A stretch of 64,000 nucleotides of DNA from Sphingomonas sp. CFBP 13720 (GTDB lineage: Bacteria > Pseudomonadota > Alphaproteobacteria > Sphingomonadales > Sphingomonadaceae). The notes under the pieces were generated by a model. It was not told where the DNA came from and searched no databases. It saw only the letters and a list, made by a program, of their open reading frames with translations. A program made the position numbers and the translations under genes. The DNA lies in NCBI RefSeq assembly GCF_014842075.1, contig NZ_JACYVA010000006.1, positions 62,001-126,000 of the forward strand, given 5' to 3'. Shown in pieces: positions 51,798 through 61,173 of the stretch (positions are counted from its first letter, which is position 1; each line of letters starts with the position of its first letter).

Positions 51798-52988
51798 CTA
51801 TCCCGCGAACTGCAGTCTGGCAATGCCGAGTTCCAGTCCGCGCAGTTCCGCGAGGCCGCGCAGGCGGCCGATCGCGGAGTAGCCGGGGTTGCCGGTCTTG
51901 CGCAGGTCGTCGAGGATCTGGTGCCCATGGTCCGGTCGCATCGGGATGGAGCGGCGCTCTCGCTTGGACAGGGTGTGGATTGCCGATATTACGGCGAACA
52001 TGTCGACCGAGCCGGTGAGATGGTCGGATTCGTGGAAGACGCCGGGGGCATCGCTGGCGGTATTGCGCAGATGCAGGAAGCCGATCCGGTCGCCCAGCCG
52101 TTCGACCATGCCGGGCAGATCGTTGTCGGGCCGCACGCCCAGCGATCCGGTGCACAGGCACAGGCCGTTCGACCGGTTGGGCACGCGGGCGAACACGGCC
52201 GCCAGATGTGCTTCGGTGCTGACCACGCGAGGGAGGCCGAACAGTGGGAACGGCGGGTCGTCGGGGTGGACGACCAGACGGATGCCGACTTCGTCCGCGA
52301 CCGGGCAGACGGCGTCGAGAAACGCGACGAGGTTCGCGGTCAACCTGTCCTCGTCGACATCGGCATAGGGTTCGAGCGCGCGGGCGAAATCGGCGGTGGT
52401 GAAGCTTTCCTCGCTGCCCGGCAGTCCGGCGATGATCGTGCGTTCGAGGACGTGCGCGGCGGTCGCGTCCATCGTGGCGAATTGCCGGGCGGCGCGGTCG
52501 AGCGTGTCGTCGTCGTAGCTGCGCGCCGCCCCCGGCCGTTGCAGGATATGGAGGTCATAGGCGGCAACAGCGGCCAGATCGAACCGTAACGCGCGCGCGC
52601 CGTCGGGCAGTTCCCACGCCAGATCGGTCCGGGTCCAGTCGAGAACCGGCATGAAATTATAGGTGACGACATCGATCCCGCAGGCCGCAAGGTTGCGCAG
52701 GCTGTCACGATACAGGTCGATGTAGCGTTCATGCCCCGGCGCGGCGGTCTTGATCGCTTCATGCACCGGCAGACTTTCGACGACCCGCCATTCGAGGCCC
52801 GCCCGTTCGATCATCTGCTTGCGTTCGCGGATCGCTTCAATGGTCCACAGCGCGCCGTTGGGGACGTCGTGCAGCGCGGTGACGACACCGGTACATCCCG
52901 CCTGACGGATATCGGACAGACTGACCGGATCCGCCGGGCCGAACCACCGCATCGTCTGCGTCATCATCGTCATGGGCATGTCGAACAT
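51798..52988 (-). CDS. uxuA: Mannonate dehydratase
   Basis: UxuA dehydrates D-mannonate to 2-keto-3-deoxy-D-gluconate in glucuronate breakdown. The 396-residue product matches the family throughout: MRWFGPADPVSLSDIRQAG near the start, VTALHDVPNG, a metal-binding stretch LVVHPDDPPFPLFGLPR, CLCTGSLGVRPDND, FLHLRN and a late MRPDHGHQ motif. Length is normal. In-frame ATGs at codons 5 and further are possible starts, as the leading Met-rich region is variable. No uxuB, kdgK or transporter adjoins it. It is the first gene beyond the AT-rich toxin region. Confidence 0.94.
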   Translation of the reverse strand: MFDMPMTMMTQTMRWFGPADPVSLSDIRQAGCTGVVTALHDVPNGALWTIEAIRERKQMIERAGLEWRVVESLPVHEAIKTAAPGHERYIDLYRDSLRNLAACGIDVVTYNFMPVLDWTRTDLAWELPDGARALRFDLAAVAAYDLHILQRPGAARSYDDDTLDRAARQFATMDATAAHVLERTIIAGLPGSEESFTTADFARALEPYADVDEDRLTANLVAFLDAVCPVADEVGIRLVVHPDDPPFPLFGLPRVVSTEAHLAAVFARVPNRSNGLCLCTGSLGVRPDNDLPGMVERLGDRIGFLHLRNTASDAPGVFHESDHLTGSVDMFAVISAIHTLSKRERRSIPMRPDHGHQILDDLRKTGNPGYSAIGRLRGLAELRGLELGIARLQFAG

Positions 52989-53226
52989 CCTTCCGGCACC
53001 GCTATGTCGCGACGCGGCCCGAAAAGCAAAAGAGCGTAAGCGTCACGGAGTGCGCAGGACGATGGAACCGCATGAAAGTAATGCGGTATTCGAACGGCTT
53101 GCGGTAGGAGGGGGGCGCGGACGCCAGCCAATGCAAGGCCGGCGCCAACGTGCGACTTGCGGACGTGCCGCATGACCGCATCGTCGGCAACGCCGTGCCG
53201 CCGCACGGCATCAGCGGCAAAACCGA

Positions 53227-53256
53227 AACGCCGCCCCGGTCTCCCGAAGCGGCGTT
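53227..53256 (-). terminator. Rho-independent terminator for clpA
   Basis: On the minus strand AACGCCGC (53256-53249) pairs with GCGGCGTT (53234-53227), followed by TCGGTTTT. It lies directly after the clpA stop codon. The 14-nt loop is longer than ideal. Confidence 0.65.
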
Positions 53257-53263
53257 CGCGGTC

Positions 53264-55579
53264 TTATACGTCGGCGGGGGCTTTCGCCTTGCCGCCCTTG
53301 CGGGGCTTTTTCGGCGCGGCGGGCACCATTTCGAATGCCAGTGCGCCGTCCTTCAGCTTCACGTTCACTTCGCCGCCATGGACCAGCTTGCCGAACAACA
53401 GTTCCTCGGCAAGCGGCTGCTTGATCTTGTCCTGGATCAGGCGGCTCATCGGACGCGCACCGTACAGCTTGTCATAGCCCTTTTCGGTCAGCCACGTCTT
53501 TGCCGGCTCGTCGAGCTGGATGTGGACGCCGCGATCCGCAAGTTGCAGTTCGAGCTGGAGGATGAACTTGTCGACCACGCGCGCGACGACTTCGGTCGGC
53601 AGATAGCCGAACGGCACGATCGCATCGAGACGGTTGCGGAATTCGGGGGTGAAGAGCTTCTTCACCGCTTCCTCCTGCACGTCCTCGCGATCGATCTGGC
53701 CGAAACCGATCGATTCCCGCGCCATGTCCGAAGCACCCGCATTGGTCGTCATGATCAGGATGACGTTGCGGAAATCGACGGTCTTGCCGTGGTGGTCGGT
53801 CAGCTTGCCGTTGTCCATCACCTGCAACAGGATGTTGAACAGGTCGGGATGCGCCTTCTCGATCTCGTCGAGCAACAGCACGCAATGCGGCTGCTGGTCG
53901 ATCGCATCGGTCAGCAACCCACCCTGATCGTAGCCGACATAGCCCGGAGGGGCACCGATCAGCCGGCTGACCGAATGGCGCTCCATATATTCGGACATGT
54001 CGAAGCGCTGGAGCGGGATGCCCATGATCTCCGACAATTGCCGTGCGACCTCGGTCTTGCCAACACCGGTCGGACCGGTGAACAGATAATTGCCGATCGG
54101 CTTGTCGGGATCGCGCAGGCCGGCACGCGACAGCTTGATCGCCGACGACAGCGCCTTGATCGCATCGTCCTGTCCGAACACCACGCGCTTCAGATCAACT
54201 TCGAGGTTGGCCAGCACGCGCGTATCGTCGGTCGACACGGTCTTTGGCGGGATGCGTGCCATCGTCGCGATGACCTGTTCGATCTCCTTCGACGTGATCG
54301 TCTTTTTCCGTTTCTGGAGCGGCACGAGCATCTGCATCGCCCCGACCTCGTCGATCACGTCGATCGCCTTGTCCGGCAGCTTGCGGTCGTTGATGTATCG
54401 CGCGGACAATTCCACCGCCGACTTGATCGAATCGGGGGTGTATTTGACCTTGTGATGCTCTTCGAACGCGGTGCGAAGCCCGGTCAGGATCTTGATCGTG
54501 TCCTCGATCGTCGGTTCGTTGACGTCGATCTTCTGGAACCGGCGCAGCAGCGCACGATCCTTTTCGAAGTGGTTGCGGAATTCCTTGTATGTCGTCGATC
54601 CGATGCAGCGGATCTGCCCACCCGACAGCGCGGGCTTGAGCAGGTTCGATGCGTCCATCGCCCCGCCGCTGGTCGCGCCCGCGCCGATCACCGTATGGAT
54701 CTCGTCGATGAACAGCACCGCGTGCGGCAGCTTTTCCAGTTCGGTCACGACCTGCTTCAGCCGTTCCTCGAAGTCGCCGCGATAGCGCGTGCCGGCGAGC
54801 AGCGCGCCCATGTCGAGCGAATAGATGACGGCGGGCAGCAGAACTTCGGGCACGTCACCCTCGACGATCTTGCGCGCCAGACCTTCCGCGATCGCGGTCT
54901 TGCCGACGCCGGGATCACCGACATAGAGCGGGTTGTTCTTCGAGCGGCGGCACAGGATCTGCACCGTGCGATCGACCTCCGCCGAACGTCCGATCAGCGG
55001 ATCGACCTTGCCGATCTTCGCCTTCTCGTTCAGATCGACGCAGAACTGCTTGAGCGCGCTTTCGCCCTTGCCCTTGTCGGCCGTTTTCGGGGTTTCCTTT
55101 TCCTCTGCACCCTTGGGGGCGGGAGCCTCCGTGGTGCCCGATCCCTTGCCGACGCCGTGGCTGATGAAGCTGACGGCATCGAGGCGGCTCATGTCTTGCT
55201 GTTGCAGGAAATAGACGGCATAGGTCTCGCGCTCGCTGAACATCGCGACGAGGACGTTGGCCCCGGTCACTTCGTCACGGCCCGAAGACTGGACGTGCAG
55301 GATCGCGCGCTGCACCACGCGCTGGAAGCTGCTGGTCGGCGACGGATCGGTCGCCGCGTCGACCTTCAGCGTATCGAGTTCGGTGTCGAGATAGTGCGAC
55401 ACGGTCGCCTTCAACTCGGACAGTTCGACGCCGCAGCCGGTCATGACCTTGGCGGCGTCCTTGTCGTCGGTCAGCGCGAACAACAGGTGTTCGAGCGTCG
55501 CATATTCGTGACGGCGCGAGGATGCGGCCTCGAGCGCCTTGTGCAGGGTGGATTCCAGTGCGGAAGCGAAGGATGGCAT
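53264..55579 (-). CDS. clpA: ATP-dependent Clp protease ATP-binding subunit ClpA
   Basis: ClpA is the AAA+ unfoldase that feeds substrates, including N-degron proteins brought by ClpS, into ClpP. The 771-residue product has an N-terminal repeat domain, a first AAA+ module with Walker A GDPGVGKTAIAEGLA, and a second with GPTGVGKTEVARQLS, plus LIGAPPGYVGYDQGG and the C-terminal KGYDKLYGARPMSRLIQDK sensor region. Length fits ClpA, not ClpB or ClpC, as there is no long middle coiled coil. clpS, often just upstream, is not seen nearby. It has its own terminator. Confidence 0.96.
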   Translation of the reverse strand: MPSFASALESTLHKALEAASSRRHEYATLEHLLFALTDDKDAAKVMTGCGVELSELKATVSHYLDTELDTLKVDAATDPSPTSSFQRVVQRAILHVQSSGRDEVTGANVLVAMFSERETYAVYFLQQQDMSRLDAVSFISHGVGKGSGTTEAPAPKGAEEKETPKTADKGKGESALKQFCVDLNEKAKIGKVDPLIGRSAEVDRTVQILCRRSKNNPLYVGDPGVGKTAIAEGLARKIVEGDVPEVLLPAVIYSLDMGALLAGTRYRGDFEERLKQVVTELEKLPHAVLFIDEIHTVIGAGATSGGAMDASNLLKPALSGGQIRCIGSTTYKEFRNHFEKDRALLRRFQKIDVNEPTIEDTIKILTGLRTAFEEHHKVKYTPDSIKSAVELSARYINDRKLPDKAIDVIDEVGAMQMLVPLQKRKKTITSKEIEQVIATMARIPPKTVSTDDTRVLANLEVDLKRVVFGQDDAIKALSSAIKLSRAGLRDPDKPIGNYLFTGPTGVGKTEVARQLSEIMGIPLQRFDMSEYMERHSVSRLIGAPPGYVGYDQGGLLTDAIDQQPHCVLLLDEIEKAHPDLFNILLQVMDNGKLTDHHGKTVDFRNVILIMTTNAGASDMARESIGFGQIDREDVQEEAVKKLFTPEFRNRLDAIVPFGYLPTEVVARVVDKFILQLELQLADRGVHIQLDEPAKTWLTEKGYDKLYGARPMSRLIQDKIKQPLAEELLFGKLVHGGEVNVKLKDGALAFEMVPAAPKKPRKGGKAKAPADV

Positions 55580-55726
55580 TCAGGTCACTCCGGTCGGCCG
55601 GCGAAACCGCGCCGGCCCTGCGTCCCGGTTTCCCGGGTCTTGCCCCATGTCGGTATGCTCGGCCCCGGCATCAAGCGGTGCGGCGTGCCGGGGGCGGGGT
55701 CGCCCCGCCACGGTCGCCCCGTCCGG

Positions 55727-55924
55727 TCACGACCGGAATAGCGCGTCAGCGCTTACCCGGTGGTGAACGGCGCGGTCGATCCGCGCCCGGCATCGTACGA
55801 TTTCCGCTTCGAGCGCGGCGATCCGTGCGGCCAGTTCCTCGACCGAAAACGGGTCGAGATCCTCCGCGATCAGGCGGGCCAGCGTATCGCCGCGGCCATG
55901 GCTGGAAATTTCATCGATATCCAT
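55727..55924 (-). CDS. DUF1192 family protein
   Basis: A 65-residue protein with a short acidic start (MDIDEISS, then DTLARLIAEDLDPFSVEEL) and a coiled-coil segment AARIAALEAEIVRCRARID. This is the DUF1192 pattern, known in Alphaproteobacteria as small cytoplasmic proteins of unknown function; the LDPFSVEEL box is the conserved core. It lies upstream of clpA on the same strand with a gap of 147 bp, and is divergent from the oxidoreductase gene. Confidence 0.8.
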   Translation of the reverse strand: MDIDEISSHGRGDTLARLIAEDLDPFSVEELAARIAALEAEIVRCRARIDRAVHHRVSADALFRS

Positions 55925-55987
55925 TGCACTGCAACGTTGACCCTGTCGCCGGTGATGTCAATAACGCCGCCCGACAGGGGGACGACG

Positions 55988-56992
55988 ATGGCGACACGGG
56001 CGGTAATGCGAGCGATCGATCCGGCGGGGCCGGGCGGGCCGGAGGTGCTGACGATCGTCGAGCGCCCGGTGCCGGTGCCCGCACCGAATGAAGTGCTGAT
56101 CCGCGTCGCCGCCGCCGGGGTGAACCGTCCCGACGTGTTGCAGCGCACGGGCGGCTATCCCCCGCCGCCGGGCGCACCGTCGATTCCGGGGCTGGAAGTA
56201 TCGGGCCATGTCGTCGCGGCGGGTGCGGACGTCGACGACGTCATTCTGGGCCAGCCGGTCTGTGCGCTGCTCGCCGGTGGTGGCTATGCCGAATATGTGG
56301 CGGTTGCGGCGGGACAGTGCCTGCCGATCCCCGACGGGCTGTCGATGGTCGATGCCGCCGCGTTGCCCGAAACGCTGTTCACCGTGTGGACCAACCTGTT
56401 CGAGCGCGCCTATGCGTCCGAAGGCGACACGGTGCTGGTCCATGGCGGCACCAGCGGCATCGGGACGATGGCGATCCTGCTGGGTAAGCTGTTCGGGCTG
56501 ACCATCATCGTCACCGTCGGGTCGGCGGCCAAGGTGCAGGCGGCGCTCGACCTCGGCGCGGCACATGCGATCAATTATCGCGAAGAGGATTTCGTCGAAC
56601 GGGTCCGTACGCTGACCGACGGCAAGGGCGTTCAGGTCGTGATCGACATGGTCGGCGGCGACTATGTCCCGCGCAACCTGCAATGCCTTGCCGAGGACGG
56701 GCGTCACGTATCGATCGCGGTACAGGGCGGGGCGAGCGCGACCGTGCCGTTGTTCGACATCATGCGCCGCCGGTTGACGCTGACGGGATCGACGCTGCGT
56801 CCGCGCGATGCGGCGTTCAAGGAAATGGTCGCCGACGAATTGTCGCGAACCGTATGGCCGCATGTCGCCGCCGGCCGGCTGCGCGCGGTGATCGACCGGA
56901 CGTTTCTGCTGGAGGAAGCCGCCGCCGCGCACGCGCGGATGGAGGCGGGGGACCATGTCGGAAAGATCGTGCTGGTCGTCCAGCCGGACTGA
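55988..56992 (+). CDS. NAD(P)H quinone oxidoreductase, PIG3-like
   Basis: A 334-residue zinc-free medium-chain dehydrogenase. It shows the PIG3/quinone oxidoreductase pattern: AAAGVNRPDVLQRTGGYPPP, PGLEVSGHVVAAGADV, the ALPETLFTVWTNLF segment, and a nucleotide-binding loop VLVHGGTSGIGTMAI near residue 153. Such enzymes reduce quinones with NADPH. Metal ligands of zinc alcohol dehydrogenases are absent, as expected. The ATG at 55988 is the most likely start, following GGGGGACGACG. A hairpin terminator lies about 50 bp beyond the stop. Confidence 0.88.
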   Translation: MATRAVMRAIDPAGPGGPEVLTIVERPVPVPAPNEVLIRVAAAGVNRPDVLQRTGGYPPPPGAPSIPGLEVSGHVVAAGADVDDVILGQPVCALLAGGGYAEYVAVAAGQCLPIPDGLSMVDAAALPETLFTVWTNLFERAYASEGDTVLVHGGTSGIGTMAILLGKLFGLTIIVTVGSAAKVQAALDLGAAHAINYREEDFVERVRTLTDGKGVQVVIDMVGGDYVPRNLQCLAEDGRHVSIAVQGGASATVPLFDIMRRRLTLTGSTLRPRDAAFKEMVADELSRTVWPHVAAGRLRAVIDRTFLLEEAAAAHARMEAGDHVGKIVLVVQPD

Positions 56993-57044
56993 TCGCGCGG
57001 GCGCTTGCCCTTTCGGCGGTACGGTACTAGATCGACGGCAACGT

Positions 57045-57070
57045 GGCCGCCCGGTTTGGGCGGCCCTTTC
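57045..57070 (+). terminator. Rho-independent terminator just before trcR
   Basis: GGCCGCCC (57045-57052), loop GGTTT, then GGGCGGCC (57058-57065) followed by CTTTCTATTT. The structure ends transcription from the oxidoreductase gene, but it lies only 18 bp before the trcR start and may overlap the trcR leader, so attenuation is possible. Confidence 0.75.
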
Positions 57071-57087
57071 TATTTCGGAGACCCGTC

Positions 57088-57768
57088 GTGGCCCAGCCGC
57101 TGATGCCGCACGCGACCGCTTCCTGGCTGGTCGATAATACTGCATTGTCCTTTCCGCAGATCGCCGATTTCTGCGGCCTGCACGTCCTTGAGATCCAGGC
57201 GATCGCGGACGATACCGCGTCGTCGAAGCTGACCGGGCGCGATCCCGTGCGGGCGCACGAACTGACGATGGAAGAAATCGAGAAGGGGCAGAAGAACCCC
57301 GACTATCGCCTCGTCATGATGAAGGGGCCGGATCAGGTCCGCCGGACCAAGGGACCGCGGTATACGCCGGTCAGCAAGCGGCAGGACAAGCCCGACGGCA
57401 TCGCGTGGATCATCCGCAATCACCCGGAGATCACCGACGGCGCGATCGGCAAGCTGATCGGCACCACCCGCACGACCATCGCCGCGATCCGCGACCGTAC
57501 CCACTGGAACATCGGCAACATCACGCCGAAGGACCCGGTGACCCTTGGCCTGTGTTCGCAGCGCGAGCTGGACGCGCTGGTCGGCAAGGCGGCGAAGGCG
57601 GCGGGGATCGAAGCCCCGACCGACACCCGTCTGGAAGGCGATCGGGAAGCGCTGATCGAACAGCTGCGCAACGAACGCACCCAGGCCGCGCGCGACGCCG
57701 AGATGGCGGCCAATGGCGAGTTGCCCGAGCCGACCGCATCGAGCTTCTTCGACCCGTTCAAGCGCTGA
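57088..57768 (+). CDS. trcR: Cell cycle transcriptional regulator TrcR (DUF1013)
   Basis: A 226-residue protein of the DUF1013 family, known in Alphaproteobacteria as TrcR, a regulator connected with cell-cycle transcription. Visible parts: TASWLVDNTALSFPQIADFC near residue 9 (a helix-turn-helix-like start), the MEEIEKGQKNPDYRL block, AWIIRNHPEITDGAIGKLIG, and TTRTTIAAIRDRTHWN, which is a second HTH-type segment, then a charged tail ending SSFFDPFKR. The start is GTG 57088 with CGGAG at 57076-57080; the ATG five codons later is an alternative. Length and conservation are normal. Confidence 0.88.
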   Translation: MAQPLMPHATASWLVDNTALSFPQIADFCGLHVLEIQAIADDTASSKLTGRDPVRAHELTMEEIEKGQKNPDYRLVMMKGPDQVRRTKGPRYTPVSKRQDKPDGIAWIIRNHPEITDGAIGKLIGTTRTTIAAIRDRTHWNIGNITPKDPVTLGLCSQRELDALVGKAAKAAGIEAPTDTRLEGDREALIEQLRNERTQAARDAEMAANGELPEPTASSFFDPFKR

Positions 57769-57886
57769 CACCTGCCTGACGCCGCCTTTGTCCTTGCCGG
57801 CAGGATCGGGCAGGCCGGGGCGGCGGCACCGACTTTCCCCGGTCATTGAAACAGATTACGCTTCCGTCCGTAAACGGGAGAGTAGC

Positions 57887-58765
57887 ATGACCGACCTGCA
57901 CAGCCGCGCCATCGCGCTGTACGATGCCTTCACCCACGACCATCGCGACCGCCGTCGCTTCATGGGCGAGATGGTGGCGCTGGCCGGATCGGTCGCCGCT
58001 GCCGAAGCGATCGTTGCCGGCATTGCCGCTTCCCCGGCGGCGGCACAGCAGGTGCCGGTCGACGATGCCCGGCTCAACGTCGGTCGCGCCAGCGGCGAAG
58101 AAGCGGGGAAGCCCGCCACCGCCTATTTCGCCGCGCCGAAACAGGCGAAGGGCAAGCTGCCGACCGTTCTCGTCATCCATGAAAATCGCGGACTGAACGC
58201 GCATATCGAGGATGTTGCCCGACGTATCGCGCTTGCCGGGTTCCGTGTGATCGCCCCGGACTTCCTTGCGCCGCAGGGCGGGACGCCTGCCGACGAGGAC
58301 AAGGCGCGCGAGATGATCGGGACGATCGACTACGACCTCGCACTCGCACAGGCACGGTCGTTCCTCGCCAAGGCGCGCGCCGATTCCAGTGGCAATGGCC
58401 GCACCGGGGCGGTCGGGTTCTGCTGGGGCGGCGCGTTCGTCAACCGGCTGGCGGTGGCCGAGCCGGCGTTGAATGCAGGCGTTTCGTATTACGGCCCCGC
58501 ACCCGCTCCCACGGAAGCTGGCAAGGTCCGTGCCGCGTTGCTGCTGCAACTCGCTGGCAAGGACGCGCGGGTCAACACGACGGCGCTGCCGTGGGGCGAG
58601 GCGCTGACGAAGGCGGGCAAGACCGCGACCACCCATGTCTATCCGGGGGTCGACCATGCGTTCAACAACGATACCTCGGCACAGCGCTACGACGCGGCAG
58701 CGGCGGCAAAGGCGTGGCAGCGGACCATCGATTTCCTGCATCTGCATCTTGACGCGCGGCGATAA
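57887..58765 (+). CDS. Dienelactone hydrolase family protein
   Basis: A 292-residue alpha/beta hydrolase of dienelactone hydrolase type. The nucleophile is Cys179 in GFCWGG; the Asp and His of the triad are expected in AGKDARVNT and PGVDHAF. An N-terminal segment (HRDRRRFMGEMVALAGSVAA and AASPAAAQ) looks like a Tat-type or other export leader, so the protein may be periplasmic. The family hydrolyses enol-lactones, but many members have other esterase activities. GGGAG at 57876-57880 supports this start. Confidence 0.88.
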   Translation: MTDLHSRAIALYDAFTHDHRDRRRFMGEMVALAGSVAAAEAIVAGIAASPAAAQQVPVDDARLNVGRASGEEAGKPATAYFAAPKQAKGKLPTVLVIHENRGLNAHIEDVARRIALAGFRVIAPDFLAPQGGTPADEDKAREMIGTIDYDLALAQARSFLAKARADSSGNGRTGAVGFCWGGAFVNRLAVAEPALNAGVSYYGPAPAPTEAGKVRAALLLQLAGKDARVNTTALPWGEALTKAGKTATTHVYPGVDHAFNNDTSAQRYDAAAAAKAWQRTIDFLHLHLDARR

Positions 58766-58805
58766 TCGTTCGAGCTTTGTTCCATAACAGACGGGGATCC
58801 GGACG

Positions 58806-59444
58806 ATGGCTGACGTGATATTATACACCAACCCGATGTCGCGCGGACGAATCGCGCGTTGGATGCTGGAGGAGGTCGGCGTCGCGTACGGCGTCGAGAT
58901 GCTGGCCTTCGGCGGAACGATGAAGGACGCCGGGTATCTCGGTGTGAACCCGATGGGGAAGGTGCCGTCGATCGTCCATGACGGCCGGATCGTCACCGAA
59001 TGCGCTGCGATCTGCGCCTATATGGCCGACGCCTTCCCGTCCGCCGGACTGGCCCCGACCGATGCGGAGCGGGCCGATTACTATCGCTGGATGTTCTTCG
59101 CGGCGGGGCCACTGGAACAGGCGCTGGTCAACCGGTCGCTGGGCGTCGTACCGACCGCGCAACAGGAAATGATGGTCGGGTACGGCAACTACGATCATGT
59201 CGTCGCGACGCTGGAACGGGCGGTTGCGGCGCACCCCTATATAACCGGGGATCGCTTCACCGCCGCCGACGTCTATGTCGGATCGCACGTGATGTGGGGG
59301 CTGCAGTTCGCATCGTTGCCGAAGCTGGATGCCTTCGTCGCCTATGTCGACCGGCTGGCCGACCGCCCGGCGCATGTCCGCGCCAGCACGCTGGACGACG
59401 CGGCGATGGCGGAGATGAAGGCGGAAGCGGAGGCCGCCGCCTGA
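58806..59444 (+). CDS. Glutathione S-transferase family protein
   Basis: A 212-residue GST. The thioredoxin-like N-terminal domain begins VILYTNPMSRGRIARWMLEE, with the Ser of NPMSRGR at the usual catalytic position, then the glutathione-binding motif GKVPSIVHDGRIVTECAAIC. The C-terminal helical domain contains GDRFTAADVYVGSHV, the N-capping box and hydrophobic staple motif. Substrate is unknown; such enzymes conjugate glutathione or reduce electrophiles. It follows the dienelactone hydrolase by 40 bp in the same direction. Confidence 0.9.
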   Translation: MADVILYTNPMSRGRIARWMLEEVGVAYGVEMLAFGGTMKDAGYLGVNPMGKVPSIVHDGRIVTECAAICAYMADAFPSAGLAPTDAERADYYRWMFFAAGPLEQALVNRSLGVVPTAQQEMMVGYGNYDHVVATLERAVAAHPYITGDRFTAADVYVGSHVMWGLQFASLPKLDAFVAYVDRLADRPAHVRASTLDDAAMAEMKAEAEAAA

Positions 59445-59454
59445 AAGGCCAGAC

Positions 59455-60126
59455 CTATCGGCGCGGAATGTTGATGAGCCACGTCTTCGTCCGTCCGGTC
59501 GGACGGGGCGTTCCGTCGAGCCGGCGGGCGCGGACGATGCGGACGGGGTCGAGGATCATCTGCCCCTTCATCGCGTCCATCCCGCCGCCGGTCGCCCGGG
59601 CGAGAATGCGCTTTACCGTGTCCCGGCCACCGACGATCCGGCCGAACGCGGCATAACCGTCGAAACTGCCCTTCGCGTCCATGCTGGGCATTGCGCCCAG
59701 CAGCAGGACGAAATTGCCCCCCGCCGAATTGGGTTCGGGGCGGCGCGCCATCGATATCGCGCCGTCGACATGCTTCACGCCGGTCCGGTCGGTCCGTTCA
59801 TGGGGAAAGGGGGGCAGGATACGCCGCGCATCGGTGCGGATGCCACCCTGAACGAAGCCCAGCGCAGGGTCGCTCTTGCGCCGCGCCGCGCGGTAAAAGA
59901 CCGTGCCGTCGAACCGGCCATCGTCGACATAGGCGAGGAAGTTGCGCGTGGTTGCCGGGGTGCGCTTCGCATCAAGCGCGACGACGATCGGCCCGGCCGA
60001 GGTATCGAAGCGGACGCGGATATAGCCGGGCGTCGGCCGCGTCGCCGACTGCGCGGTCGCGAGCGGGGTGGGCAGGGCGACAGCGGAGAGGACGGCAAGG
60101 AGAGCGGGCAGCAGGGCGATACGCAT
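59455..60126 (-). CDS. Peptidylprolyl isomerase, cyclophilin type, exported
   Basis: A 223-residue cyclophilin. The signal peptide starts at MRIALLPALLAVLSAVALPT and the mature domain has FDTSAGPIVVALDAKRTPAT, a FYRAARR segment, GFVQGGIRTD in place of the usual Q-GGD, and NFVLLLGAMPSMD. It should catalyse proline isomerisation during protein folding in the periplasm. The sequence is divergent at several active-site positions (for example the F-H-R motif is replaced by FYR), so activity may be altered. The start at 60126 is chosen for the signal peptide, not the longer frame to 60153. Confidence 0.82.
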   Translation of the reverse strand: MRIALLPALLAVLSAVALPTPLATAQSATRPTPGYIRVRFDTSAGPIVVALDAKRTPATTRNFLAYVDDGRFDGTVFYRAARRKSDPALGFVQGGIRTDARRILPPFPHERTDRTGVKHVDGAISMARRPEPNSAGGNFVLLLGAMPSMDAKGSFDGYAAFGRIVGGRDTVKRILARATGGGMDAMKGQMILDPVRIVRARRLDGTPRPTGRTKTWLINIPRR

Positions 60127-60245
60127 GCGGATGCCTCTATCGCGCCATCGCAAAGGCGTCGACCGGTTGTCGGCGGCGTTCTGCCATCTGTCGTCGGCGG
60201 CAGGAGCATGGTAACGGGGGCAGTACGCAATTGGGGGCGGCGGCG

Positions 60246-60674
60246 ATGATGATCCGAGCGATGCTCTGGCCGACGTTCGCGCTGGTCGTGCTGATCCTGT
60301 TCGTCGGGCTTGCTCTCCTGATCCAGCGGGTTGCGCAACTCCGCCGCCAACCGCCGACCCGCGCGGACTTCGCCACCCTTGCCGCGAGTCGTGCCTATTT
60401 CCAGTCAGCGGAACGTCCGGCCGCGAATCTCGCCAACCTGTTCGAATTACCGGTTCTGTACTTTGCGTTGGTCCCGCTGCTCCTGCTGACCGGACAGGTC
60501 GGCGTAGCGCAGGTCGTGCTGGCGTGGACCTATGTCGCGCTGCGTGCGGCGCACAGTATCGCGCATCTGACCGGACGGCTTCGCCTGCGCCTTATCGTGT
60601 TCGTCGCCTCGTTCGCCGTGCTGTCGGCGATGTGGCTGACATTCGCGATCGATATCGGCTTTTCGGCGCGCTGA
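60246..60674 (+). CDS. MAPEG family membrane protein
   Basis: A 142-residue protein with four hydrophobic helices. The MAPEG pattern is seen in RAYFQSAERPAANLANLFEL, which holds the E-R-x-x-x-N-x-x-E-like glutathione-binding motif, followed by LPVLYFALVPLLLLTG and the YVALRAAHSIAHLTG segment. Members are membrane enzymes of glutathione or eicosanoid metabolism in eukaryotes; bacterial roles are mostly unknown. The start is the first of two ATGs. It is convergent with the next gene, with 4 bp between them. Confidence 0.85.
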   Translation: MMIRAMLWPTFALVVLILFVGLALLIQRVAQLRRQPPTRADFATLAASRAYFQSAERPAANLANLFELPVLYFALVPLLLLTGQVGVAQVVLAWTYVALRAAHSIAHLTGRLRLRLIVFVASFAVLSAMWLTFAIDIGFSAR

Positions 60675-60678
60675 TCGT

Positions 60679-61173
60679 TCAGGCGGGGCGGAGCGGGCCG
60701 GCAGGTGCCCGGGCGAACGGCGCGGTGCCCGGCTCGCGCAGCCGTCCGGCCAGACGGAGCGCCGCCAGCATCAATGCCGCTACCCCGATCGGCGGGATGG
60801 TGATGCTGGCCAGCAGCGCCATGACCGCCAGTCGTCCGATCCGCGCGGCGACCGCGATTGGCAGCAACGCCCACAACAGGGTCGCCGGTTCGGGGAGCAG
60901 CAGCGCGGCGCTTACCATCGCCAGCGCGACTCCGCTGGCCGACGGGCGCGGCATGGGCGACCGTGCGAACGACTGCAGGAGCGGGACGAGAATCAGTCCG
61001 CCGGCAACGACCGCGATCAGCGTCGTGACCGTCGCCCCGACGCCCGCCTGTTGCGCGAGCGTCCATAAGCCGGGCGCGGCGATCCGGTTCGCGCCGATCG
61101 CCGTGCCGATGCCCCAGAACAACAGGGCCGTTGCCAGCGGAACGGCGATGGAAGGACGATGATAGCGGGCCAT
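60679..61173 (-). CDS. Hypothetical membrane protein
   Basis: A 164-residue protein with about five hydrophobic helices (for example VPLATALLFWGIGTAIGANR, VGATVTTLIAVVAGGLILVP and a long Ala/Leu/Val-rich region). I do not recognise a family. It is basic at both ends. It is followed by the MAPEG gene in convergent orientation and lies upstream of, and divergent from, rpsL. Confidence 0.6.
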   Translation of the reverse strand: MARYHRPSIAVPLATALLFWGIGTAIGANRIAAPGLWTLAQQAGVGATVTTLIAVVAGGLILVPLLQSFARSPMPRPSASGVALAMVSAALLLPEPATLLWALLPIAVAARIGRLAVMALLASITIPPIGVAALMLAALRLAGRLREPGTAPFARAPAGPLRPA

